Positions 12,501-23,466 of a stretch of DNA of 64,000 bases are shown one piece after another (position 1 is the stretch's first letter; every line of letters begins with the position of its first letter). A program made the position numbers and the translations under genes. Under the pieces are notes generated by a model. It made no database searches. It worked only from the letters and a program-made list of their open reading frames with translations, and was not told the origin of the DNA. Location of the stretch: positions 102,777,990 to 102,841,989 of the forward strand of contig NC_066315.1 in NCBI RefSeq assembly GCF_022539315.1, in the 5' to 3' direction. The DNA comes from Serinus canaria (lineage: Eukaryota > Chordata > Aves > Passeriformes > Fringillidae).

Positions 12501-15500
12501 AAAATATTATTTCTCTGAATAGGTTTTTCAGCCTGCTTGCAGGGGTTCATTAGTTTGTATGCAGTAATTAAGTTTTGTTTTGATTTTACTTGTATAATAA
12601 TAGAATCCTTTTCTCATTCTTTATTGGATAATCATAGTTCCTACAATCAAATTCTTACCATGTTCCATTTGTATGCATAACTAAACATAAACAAAAGAAG
12701 TTAAACTTCTCAAAGTATTCTCTGATCTTTAAATCTACTTGTTTCTAGGTATGTGCAGTCCATTGGTTCTGTTTATTGGAAAATGCATCCTAAAAAAAAG
12801 AGGCATAAGTACGATAGAAGCAAATTCCATGTGCATAAATAATAGCAGAAAAGTCTGAGATATTATTTTTTACTTTTTTATGTTTACAATCAGAATCTTA
12901 TCCAAAAATAAAATTTACTGTTACAGGGGTTTTTTTAATACTTCTAAATTATTGCTGTTGTAAATTAATAGAATAATGTAGGTGGTGGTTTGGTGGTTTA
13001 TGTGGAACTGAATGAGGGCTTAAAACAGAAGATGAGAAGTTGTATCTTCTGTTCAAGGGCAGAATTGTCTCCCAGAGGAGATGCAGCCACTGTCTTGTGC
13101 TGTGCCTGGGGAAGAACGTTTTGCCCACAGACTTTCTCTTCCTTTTGCTGTCACATTTTACTCTATGACATACTTGATAAGCAGCTTTTTGAAAGTACCA
13201 GTAATTTTTTTCAGACATTCTTCATAAATTAAGATTTATTTCCCAGTTTGCCATAGCTCAAAATCATTTTATGGAATTCTGTGAAAAAAAGTCCTCCTTA
13301 AAAATAGTCGCTATCTCAATTTCTTCATAACTAAAATCACTTGAGAAGATATTTGTTGTAAATGTTTCCCCCTGAAAAGAAGATTTTAAGGTTTCTTATT
13401 ATTTTTTTATGCCACTAGAGGTGAAATGAGACAAGTTGATTTGAGCAAGCAGCTTAAGAGTTCTGCCAAATCTAACTATATTTCATAGCATTGCTATAAA
13501 ACTGGAAAGTATTTCTATTTCATCTACTGTGTAATAACAAATATTGATCAGTTACTGTTGCTACCAAAGATAAGGCAGTTAATACAATTGCATTTCTATA
13601 CCACAGATAATCCGAGGATTTGGTTCAGGTTTTAGTTGTTTGTGGGCTTTTTTAACCTTAAATTCATGAAATTCAGTACTATAGCCATGTTTTAGGCAAT
13701 AAAGAATCCTCTTAGTGTCTGCCTTTTAATCAGGTGTTTCATATTCAGTGCCTAACTGAGCTCACAATTACTGGTTTTTACTTTTAGATTGAGCTGAGAG
13801 GAACAGGTTGCAATGAAAAAGATTAAGTTTTGATCTAAGCGTGACTATTTTCTACAACCCAATGAGTTTTCTGCCCTGCTGGCTGAGCTCTTTTATCTCA
13901 CACCTTCAGAGAGGGCTTTTTCTTGTTTCTCCCAGGAGTCAGTTTTCTCCCATGTAGGAGTTAGCTGGTCTTGCATATGAGCAGAACGTTCTTGGCATTG
14001 TGCGCCTCTCCTCTTTTCCTACTGCCTCACTGGAGGAACCTGGCTTGGGCACACAGAGCTTGGAACATATCCATGACCAAGCAGGGTGATCATAGTGGTG
14101 ACATTTGTTGTTACAGTTAAAGCTCCATAATACCAAAATGACTACGAAATGAATTTTCCAGGATGTTCTTACTCATAGTTCTGGTGTGGGACAGTCTCTT
14201 TGAGGCTTTGCAGGTTCTTTCTGGTGGGCTAGTGGGGGTTACCAGTGGGCTGCTGTGGTGATTAATATGGCCTGTATTGTCATTCTGTGAAAAGCAGTGA
14301 CTTCACAACTCTTACTCTTGGTTCTCACAGAGCTTCTGTAGCATTTCCATGGAGTTTCTCCACTAAGACACTTTTACATTAGCTTCTGGGCTCACAAGAG
14401 GTATTCAGGGAAGGCACCATTCAAACAGAGCTACGAATTGAAAGCCAAGATAGGAGACCATCTGCAAGCATAGAGATTGTGGTGCTTGTATGTTCTTGTA
14501 GCATCCACTTTTGCTTGGACTTAAAATATTATAGTGTACTAGGAAGAGTATTTTCTCAAAGAAATCATCACTATTTCTGCTAAATGAGGTCAGGGTGTGT
14601 AAGTCTGAAGCTGTAGATGGAGTCTTGTAAAACTGTTTCATTAAATTGAGTTGAGTGATTTTTCATGGAGAAAGAAATATTTAACATAATGTTTCACTTG
14701 ATCTCTAAATAGCAAGGAATACAAAGCTTAGAGACAGATTGAATCATGAGATTCGCTGGTCAAGACCAGCAAAGTCATGTAATTATGCAATCACACTGTC
14801 ACTGCCATCATGGAAGTCAAAGTATGGATTCTCAGGTGTCTTGGGTGGAGTGTAGTGCATAGGAGTACTGTCAGTTCCCTGGCTTTACAGTGAACATGGT
14901 TCTGTCAGTGTATGTGTACAAAAGCTCTAGAGAGCATGAAAACCTGTAGCTCAGGCAATAACTTAACTGTGATACCTGTGACATTGCCATGCTACAGAAT
15001 TGCAAAACACTTTAAAACTGGTAGAAAATGAGTTAATGACCTGTGCAGATGGGATTTGTGTAATGTTGGTGCAAGCTCTGATTAGCAGCTTCCATTTGAT
15101 CCCTGTCAGTCACTAGTAGCTATAGTGGCTCCTAGACTTAGACATGCTGGTGTCCTTGCAATGAGGATCAAGATCTTGTTTTAGTAGAAAAATGTCCATT
15201 TTCACTATGTCAAAGACACATTGAAGACCATGAATTTATCTGCCTTTGACAGGAAAAGTGCACATTTAATTTTTAGGTTTTATCTGCTGATCGCCTCATT
15301 CCTACTAGAAAAATTAACCTTTGACATTCATAACTGACTGGCTTGCAAGAATCTAGATACATACCTGTATCTGTATTAGTCATTTAATGGTGTCTGTTTT
15401 ATGCCATGGTGATAGCCCCTCTATTTTTATCAGATGCCAGTGCTGTAGGAATGTTTGGCCTATCTGTCCCTCATAGCTGCTTCCTTTTGTTATCCAGAGA

Positions 15501-17654
15501 CAGTAAAAGACACCCATATCATACTGATTATTTGCAATTGATAGAAATTAGTGACTGTAGCCCTTTAATTTTAAGAATTCTTCTGAAGAAGGCAAGCAAA
15601 ATAGAGTTGCAAATTTAGGTGCAACAATAAGGTACCTAAAAGAGAGCAGCCCAGGTAAGTACATGTCAGCCTGATTCCAAATTTTGGTCTATCTTCCCTT
15701 TTGCTCTTTCCCCAGACAAAGCAATCTGGAAATGCATTGCAAATTCTGCTTTTAAAAAAAAATATTAAGGTCATAAAGCTCATCATCCCCCAGACTGAGG
15801 AGATTAAAATGCAACATCTAAATTTGGGTATGAGGTAAATGCTTCAACACTGTCTATATGACATTTATTCAATGATTCCATTTAATATATTATTTTACTT
15901 GAACATTATACAGACGTAATATCCTGTTTGTTTTCCTTCTGGGAGAAGAAAATGTCCATTGGCAGTTCTGAATTCACAACAGGCTCTCCAACTGATGTTC
16001 TGTACCTTTTTGAGTCAGACTCTGTCCTACACCACAGGAAAGTAATGAGTAGTCTAATTGCACTGAATATTATTACACACTGAAGCAGATCAGAATTTTT
16101 TAAAAGTTGACTCTTAGTTTGAGTGCAAATCAGGAGAGTGGCAGAGCAGACAGTCACAGTTTAGTACTTCTTTTTGTAGAGCCACGATCTTTCCATGCAA
16201 TCCTGCCAGCCACACTCCTGAGAGGATTGAAAAAATCTGTCTCTTTGTGTCAAAATTTTGCTGACATATTACTGAATTAGAATCTTGCAGACTTTGTAGT
16301 GTATTTAGATATGACTCAGAGGTTAATTATGTGTTAGGTTACCTTAGTGACTACAGATTTTATGACACTCCAAGTGGCAAATCAACTTGCTTTTAGCCAC
16401 AGAGATGAAGAAGGTAAAGCCAAGCCCAAAACTTTTAGGCACATACTGTCCTGGTACTGACCAGCACAGTTGCTCACCAAAAGCACATGTATGGAAACAG
16501 TAGTCAAGTTTAAATATGATACCTGATACCACAAATGTATGCAAACTAAAAATTGTTGGATGCAGTCAGAAAAAAAACACGCAACTTTTTATGATGCCAT
16601 TGGTGGGATGCCTCTCTTCTTGGTTTTTTTCTGATATGCATACCATTCACAAGGGCCTCCTCAAGATCAGCTAAAGCTTAATTATGTTTTTTTTTTCCCC
16701 AGTTACTCCCACTTATTGATCTCCCCGTGCACTTGGAATGGATTGACTGGCCAATATATTTCTCTTTATGACTCCCTGTCCACTGTTCAAGATTAAATTA
16801 TACTGTAAATATCACTTGCCTGGTGTGATTGCTGACACAGAAGAAAAAATTAGATGTTCTCTTGAGAATTTTACCCAAGGCACTGAATTGTTCATATTAC
16901 ATGCCAAAATGTATTAGGGAGATAATTTGAGACCTCATTTTCTTTCCAACACCTTTAATAAAATATGTGGATAGATGAATTTTAGAATATGTATCCTTTT
17001 ATTGATGTCTAGATTTTCATTAAGGTGATGCAATGTAACAAAAAGGCCCTACATAAAGGCTGCAAAATATCATGACCTTTGCAAAAAAGCAATGTTCTGC
17101 ATGAGGAGCATGTGGAAGTTTCTTACCATAATCATGTTTTCCATTTGTTTGTAAATTTTGAGAACTGGGGAAAGGAATTTCACTGAGAGCGTTCCATAGT
17201 GTGGGATTAAATAAATAAACAAATTCTGAGAATCTTGGAAGTTTAGTATGGAAATCAAAACCTATCTTTGTTTACCACAAAGCACAAAATGAGCGCACAA
17301 CTATAAACAGTACTGCTAAGAAGCATCATTGGTTCCATTTGTGCTCATGATTAAATGCCCTCCTCGCTCAGAGCTGAACATACACATAAACACATTATGT
17401 GTTTACGTTGCCTTCCATCTCTGTCCCAGTGCTTCAATTTCTGGACCTGGGAGACACCTGAAGATTCAGAAGTGTCATCTGACTCTTGGAATGGTATCTT
17501 AGAAGAACCACACTCATCAAACAATAAAAAAATCAACGTCGCTCACTCCTTGGTCTCTGAACAGACAAAGATATTAGACCCAAGGTGCTGTGGCCCTGAT
17601 TATGCCTAATTAGGGTGTGTCTGTTGGTGACTTCTCTGTTGGAGAAGAGAAGAC
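9546..17654. other. Non-coding DNA, no recognised gene
   Basis: Eight kilobases of AT-rich sequence without an identifiable repeat family or exon. Open frames are all under 92 codons and look random. Minor compositional features are a pyrimidine-rich stretch at about 11710-11770 and a run of T at 16687-16696. I see nothing else that can be supported. Confidence 0.6.
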
Positions 17655-17913
17655 TTCCCCATGGTTGAGGAGGATTGGGTTAGAGACCATGGAGTCAAAC
17701 TTGACATCCAGAAGTCCGTAGGCCCTGATGGGATGCGATGCACCCACGAGCATTGAAGGAACCAGTGAACATCATTGTTAGATCACTCTCGGTCGTCTTA
17801 GAAAGGTCATGGCAGTCAGGAGAGGTACCTGAGGACTGGAGGAAAGCAAATGTTATTCCTGCCTTCAAAAAGGGGCATGAAGGAGGACCCAGGCAAGCAC
17901 AGATCTATCATCC
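17655..17913 (+). mobile_element. CR1 LINE fragment (reverse-transcriptase region)
   Basis: The + strand reads as part of CR1 ORF2: a GPDGM block followed by 'WQSGEVPEDWRKANVIPAFK' (17817-17876), the conserved reverse-transcriptase segment ahead of the catalytic palm. The reading frame is damaged before and after this segment. It covers an internal part of the element, so both ends are missing. On the right it is cut off abruptly by an LTR starting at 17914. Confidence 0.85.
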
Positions 17914-18265
17914 TGTGGGGTGTTAACCCTGGCAGGATGTCAGGTGCCCACCAGAGTTGTTCTATCACTCCCCTCCATGACTGAACTGAGGAGAGAAAAA
18001 CAAAAGTCTCATGAGTTGAGATAAGGACAGGGTGAGTTCACAAACCAGTTACCATCACGGGTAACAGTGAAAACAGATTCAGCTCAGGGAAACTAATTGA
18101 ATTTGTTACCGGTCAAAGTCAGAACAGGATAATGAGAACTAAAACACCATCCTCCTACCCCTCCCTCCTTCCTGGGCTCTACCTCTTCCCCCACTAAGTG
18201 GCACAGGGCAACAGGGAATGCTGCTGCTCAAGAAAAGGAGTCCTTCCTCTGCCCCAGCATATTCT
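17914..18265 (-). mobile_element. LTR fragment, reverse orientation
   Basis: This is the same LTR family as at 8081-9545, but on the minus strand. On + it starts with 'tgtggggtgttaaccctgg', the reverse complement of the LTR end, followed by 'caggtgcccacc', 'tatcactcccctcc' and 'tcatgagttgagataaggac'. About 350 bp of the LTR 3' portion is recognisable, and the far end near 18265 is diffuse. Because it abuts and interrupts a CR1, it inserted after that CR1. No internal viral sequence is attached, so it is a partial or solo LTR. Confidence 0.7.
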
Positions 18266-19000
18266 GCATTCTGCAGTCCTGTTGGATGAAGTTGGATGGG
18301 CTCAGGGGCATATCAGTAAATCTTTCCTAAGGCAGAAGGTTGAACATATATCTAAGGGAAAGAATACGTTTCTCAAATATGTGTTTTATGAGTAAATTTG
18401 GAACACAAGAGTAGACAATATGGTTAAATGAAATTTGTATAAAAATAAGGTGATTTCTGCATTCAGGTTTTGTTATTTTGCATTCATTTTCATTTCAATT
18501 ACATAGGATTTAAATAGGCATTTTTCTAGCCAATAGGTTATTCCAGGAAATTGTTATGCACTAGGGACACCACATTAGGGACAAGCATGAATATATTTGT
18601 ATTGTTCTTACCAAGGGCATCCTCAAGAAAACAAAAGCAAATGTAACATGAATGTTGAAAGTAGTAAGCATTCTTCATCCTTACAGTGCTGTATCTCTTT
18701 AACATCTCCTTTATTCATATGCCATCAAGTAGTTTTGGTCTGCTGTCTATAGAATTGCTATTTGCACTGTTTATTAATGTGTTCATCAATTGTCTTGCCC
18801 TACTTCATAAATAATTAAATGTTCCTGTTTTGGCCAAAAATACCAATAAAATAAAAGACTTAATTGGTTTCCTCTCAGCTACTTATGGCATGAACAAATA
18901 GGCCTGTCTCCAGCTGCTAATTGCACTAAATGTTGATATATACGTTCAGACAGCACAATCATGGACTATGATACATATTCTTTGAAAAATACTGATGAAA

Positions 19001-19166
19001 TCAGAGACTGTAGCATAGAAATTTTTTCTAGACTTGTATTAACATATTAAAATGGGATTGAGGTGTGAGAGGGACTTAAGTGTGAGACTCAGAGACTGTA
19101 GCATAGAAATTTTTTCTAGACTTGTATTAACATATTAAAATGGGATTGAGGTGTGAGAGGGACTTA
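19001..19166. repeat. 88-bp tandem duplication
   Basis: Positions 19001-19078 are repeated base for base at 19089-19166 (78 identical positions, period 88). The last ten bases of the first unit are not retained after the second. The lack of any substitution implies a very recent event or an assembly artefact. The unit is not a recognisable transposon. Confidence 0.95.
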
Positions 19167-22100
19167 GGTTTTGTGTTTGGAGTGATTTTGTGCAGAAGAA
19201 TTGTCCGCTGAATATTTAAGAAAAGCAACACTTCTTTCTTCAGTGTTGAGCATAGTACACTTATTCTTTCCTTCCTGGAAGGTGCAGTATGGTACATAAT
19301 TGGGTTTTTTCCTAATTCATTGCACTTTAAGTGCTGTGGCAGCAGTAATACAGTTAAGGTAAAATGAAGCTATATTCTAGTAAATGCTTATGTGGACTTT
19401 TTAATCACAATTTTCATGATAAAATAAATGTTTCAGTGCTGTTTCACCAGAAAAAAAAACCCTCTCTTAATGCATCCAGCAGTCTAGGAGTTGGGAATAA
19501 ATCACCACCATTCCTTTTTGTTCCACAGGTTATTTCTTCCCGTTTGGTTTTGGCTTGATTTTTCTATCACTCTCTGGGTTTTGCTTGTTTGTTTGTTTCC
19601 TCTTTTTTTCCTTCTCTTTTAAATCTGATTTTTCATAACTCTATGATCTTTTGCTTTCACAAGCATCTTCTCTGCTATTCTCCTTATCTGTTCGTCTGAT
19701 TCCATTTGGGCAGATCGTCCTATCTAACGTCTGCTTTTTTCTCCAGTACTTCCTCATAAAAGATCCATTGACAGCTCAGACTCAAAATACATGCATTTTT
19801 TCTCCTAAACATTTCCATCCTACTTGCCATCCAAGCTCATCTAGCAGTGCTTAGCCAATCTTCCTCCACATTTTTTTTGAAAGCCTGTCGTCTTCTCTAT
19901 ACAGGCAAATGTCACTTTTCATAAGCTTTTTCACTTTTTACCACTTTTTGCACATCCTCTTTAGCATCCATATTGCCAGTCCATCCAAGACACAGCTGGT
20001 AACATGGCTGTTCTCATTGGTCAAACCATAACTCCATCCTTTAAGCTTGTTTTTAGTTTCAAGGTTTTCCTTGAAAATATTCTGTCCCAGTCTATAAACC
20101 AGCTCAAGAGTTTCCTGATCCTAGCCATTTTCTGTATCAGTATATTAAGGCTACATTTTCTCAATAATTCCATTACATCTCCTGTGCCTGTCATGACTTC
20201 ACTATGCTGTAAATTATTGGTCCTTTTGGTTCTTTGCCTACATATACTCTTTTTTCCATTGTATATGAAAATTTCATAGCCATTCAGATAGAGAAAAAAA
20301 TGAACATAAATCACTGTTTTAGGGCATGTCCCAGCTCCCAGTTAGTTGTACTTTTTCATATCTTCCTCCTATCTTTGAGGCAAGGTTTAAATTTTTTTAA
20401 TCTTATATAGCACACTAGTGTATTTTTAGCCTTAAGAGAATTTATCCATCATCGTAAGGACTGTTGCATGGTTGCAAATGGATTTATGGATTTAAGTAAA
20501 AAAAAAAAAAAACTAGCTGAAGTTTTGTTTTCATAAACCTTGATGTGTAAAAGATATTCATAGATAGCAAAGATTGGACTATTTTTTATTTGGTCTCTAT
20601 ATCCTTTAGAAGTACTCTGCTTGATGGGGTATCTTTGTTCAAGTCATATTTTCAATTACCTAACTAATTAATCTACTACATCCCTTTGGATGTTTCTCGA
20701 TTACACAGACTAATGGATCATATTTTTAAAACTATGGGAGGGATATAAAATTCTCTTTAGAAGTACTAAGTATTGTCACTACTGTATAATTGACAAGTAC
20801 AGCTCCCTGAATGTATTATTTTCATGCTTTTAAAGGTGCCTTTGGCCATTCTCCTCTTTAGGTAAATCAGTCAGCTTATCCATTTGAAATATTTCAAGAG
20901 CCTTTTGTGGTATTTTGAAAACTTTTTTTTTAATTCAAGGTCTCCTGAGAAGGAACATTTTCTGCATTGCAAGGATCCAGTGAGGGGGAATAAAATGCAG
21001 GACATCCAGATTAGCTTTGAAGCATACTGAAAAAACCTCCTCTTTGGCTTGCTGCAGATTCAGAAGAAAATGTAAAATAAGTTCTGATGATGTGCGGAGC
21101 ATGCTTTTCCAGACTGACATTAACTTAATGCTATTTTAGAAAACTTCATTGTTACCAATTTGCCAGTGGGAGAGAGTGCTGGAAGAGCATAGTGGAAACC
21201 TTTTTGCTATGCATGTTAGTCCTTACACCAATAAAGATCTCAAGAGCTACATTTCCAAAAGTGTTTATGTGATTAGCCATGCCAGAAAGCAGTGAAGTTG
21301 CTGAGTGCTGAGTGACTCCCATTTCAGTGCAGTATAAGAAAGCATCTAAGGAGTCCTCTGTTCTTCAGCTTCTCAGATGGCACCATGAGACTGCTTTGCC
21401 ACACCTGAAACCTCATAATTTACACATTAGTACCTCATAGGTTGCATCCAGACTTTTGCTAGAGTTGAGGGCTGAAATGAGGGCATCTGGCCTCAAACAG
21501 AGTGGTTATTATATCACTTGGGGTGAAGATTTCCATTTTCAGTTTGTTGTAATCCATATTCTACAGCATTGCGAGTCACTTCAGGGACAAATAACTGCAA
21601 TCAAGAATTAAGTGTTATTGTTATTAACTGTTATTGTTGTGTGCAAGGTTTGGCTATCCCAGTTATTTTAATGGTAGGAGTATGTAGGGATATATGAACA
21701 CAGTGTAGAATAATGAAAAATTATTAAGAAATAAATCAAGCCATGCATTAGTAGAATAAGATGGGTGTTTTTTTTAGTGAGTAGGAGCCAGAAAATAATA
21801 AATACAAACCCCACAGATATATAGGATGTTAAATAGTTGGTTTGGCTTCGTTTTGACAGTTACTGTAATTTATTGTTATTTTACTCTTAATTTGAAAAGA
21901 ACTTACAGAAATAATGTTTTGCTGTTGCCTTGAAATGATTACAGTCCAGGCAGATGACATGGAGATTGAGTAAATACATTCAGTGAAGTTAGAGAAAGGT
22001 TTCCCATTAATTGCACCATGCTTTGCGTTTGGGGAAAAGAAGCCCAGAAAGTGTGCGATTAAAGAAAATATCTTTTTTAATGTGGCCATTTGGCCAGAGA

Positions 22101-22408
22101 ACATGCAGATAGGCAGTTAAGGCATCCTGGAAGAGCCCTGTCCATGAATGTGTTCACGACTGAGGTTTTAGAGTAGAGGTGACAATACCTATCTTGCTTT
22201 TCATGTTGGAAACATTGCCTTGTGTCTGTTTGCAGCTAATGGAATAAGATAATTTTTCTTGTGTACTGCTTATACATTATCACCATGCTGGATGTGGGAA
22301 AGATTAAAGGATAAAAAGAGTTTGAGAATGTTTATTTCAGTTACTTTCGCCATAAGAAACAAAGAATGTTAAGTGTGCACATGCTGTTTGTTCTCTCAGC
22401 CCGAATAT

Positions 22409-22440
22409 CTTATGTGTTCTGTTGTATTTCTTTCTTTTAG
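22409..22440 (+). promoter_or_regulatory. Splice acceptor of exon A
   Basis: The pyrimidine-rich stretch 'gttgtatttctttcttttag' ends with AG at 22439-22440. A possible branch site matching yUnAy, 'cttat', lies at 22409-22413, with the branch adenine 28 nt before the exon. The coding exon is therefore not the first exon of its transcript. Confidence 0.75.
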
Positions 22441-22512
22441 GCCTTTCTCTGAGCTCTGCCTGTCGCACAGCCATACGTATTAGATGACTTTGGGACTCGT
22501 TTTCCACCAACG
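22441..22512 (+). other. DLGAP1: DLGAP1 5'UTR part of exon A
   Basis: Seventy-two nucleotides separate the acceptor from the start codon. A TGA in the DLGAP1 frame at 22450-22452 stops any upstream in-frame extension, which fixes the ATG at 22513 as the start of this isoform. The segment also contains one upstream ATG at 22484. Confidence 0.8.
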
Positions 22513-22516
22513 ATGA
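22484..22516 (+). promoter_or_regulatory. uORF overlapping the DLGAP1 start codon
   Basis: An ATG at 22484-22486 opens a 10-codon frame that ends at TGA 22514-22516, sharing ATGA with the main start at 22513. Its context is weak (T at -3), whereas the main ATG has A at -3. Scanning ribosomes would mostly pass it by leaky scanning, and those that use it would terminate exactly on the DLGAP1 start. A role in damping translation is inference. Confidence 0.6.
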
Positions 22517-23466
22517 AGGGATTATCCAGCAGCCGCAGTCACCACCACGGGGTTGCCTGTGACCCTGCGTGTGACAGCCTGCCACACCACCAGGACAGGA
22601 AGCCATATTTGTTAAACCCGGTGGACCCCCACCCCGCAGACCACCCTTACTACACTCAAAGGAACTCTTTCCAGGCCGAGTGCATGGTGCCCTACAACGA
22701 TCAGATTGCCAGCAGCACGTTTCCCAGGAGGCATTACAGCTCCCACCACGAACTCAAAGACGAGTGTGCTCTGGTTCCCCACGGAACTGCCAACAAGACC
22801 AACCGCATTCCTGCCAACCTCTTGGACCAGTTTGAGCGGCAGCTGCCCCTGAATCGGGATGGCTACCACACTCTGCAGTACAAGCGAACTGCCATGGAGC
22901 ACCGCAGCGACAGCCCAGGCAGGATCCGGCACCTGGTTCACTCGGTCCAAAAGCTCTTCACCAAGTCCCACTCCCTGGAAGGACCATCCAAGGGGAGCGT
23001 CAATGGGGGGAAAGCAAGCCCAGAGGAGTCACAGACGATGAGGTATGGGAAGCGCAGCAAGAGTAAGGAGAGGCGATCAGAAGGTAAGCCCAGATCCAAT
23101 GCATCAGGATGGTGGAGTTCAGATGACAACTTGGACAATGATGTTTGCATTTATCATGGTCCCAGTGGGGTCATGACCATGGGAAGATGCCCTGATCGCT
23201 CTTCTTCCCAATACTTTATGGAAGCCTATAACACTATTAGCGAGCATACTGTGAAGTCCTCCAGAAGCAATAATGATGTCAAATGCTCTACCTGTGCAAA
23301 CCTGCCTGTGAATTTGGACTCCCAGTTAATGAAGAAAAGCTCTTGGTCCTCTACATTAACCGTGAGCAGAGCCCGTGAAGTTTACCAGAAAGCATCAGTT
23401 AACATGGACCAGACAGTGGTGAAGGCAGAGACGTGTCAGCAGGAACGGTCATGTCAGTACCTCCAG
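22513..23466 (+). CDS. DLGAP1: DLGAP1 (SAPAP1/GKAP), first coding exon, codons 1-318
   Basis: DLGAP1 is a postsynaptic-density scaffold that links PSD-95-family guanylate-kinase domains to Shank proteins at excitatory synapses. This exon encodes the N-terminal 318 residues. Recognisable blocks are the start MKGLSSSRSHHHG, 'PYYTQRNSFQAEC' (45-57), 'NRIPANLLDQFERQLPL' (97-113), 'RIRHLVHSVQKLFTKSHSLE' (137-156), a basic 'RYGKRSKSKERR' (177-188), 'GWWSSDDNLD' (199-208), 'SRSNNDVKCSTCANLP' (250-265) and 'VSRAREVYQKASVNMDQ' (284-300). They agree closely with my memory of human DLGAP1. The start is set by an upstream in-frame TGA and a good Kozak A at -3. The exon ends at CAG|GTACAG in phase 0. The frame stays open for 66 more codons into the intron, which is not expected to be translated. 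The PSD-95-binding repeats begin in the next exon. Confidence 0.96.

Larger units (their letters stand above)
18266..22440. other. Non-coding DNA ahead of DLGAP1 exon A
   Basis: Apart from the tandem duplication at 19001-19166, a pyrimidine-rich stretch at 19560-19630 and an A-run near 20497-20511, this is unremarkable AT-rich sequence. It ends in the polypyrimidine tract and AG (22439-22440) of the acceptor for exon A. No promoter or upstream exon could be recognised. Confidence 0.6.

Noticed and set aside
22612..22971. 119-codon minus-strand frame opposite DLGAP1 exon A
   Set aside because: It is a shadow of the well-conserved DLGAP1 frame. There is no independent evidence for an antisense gene.
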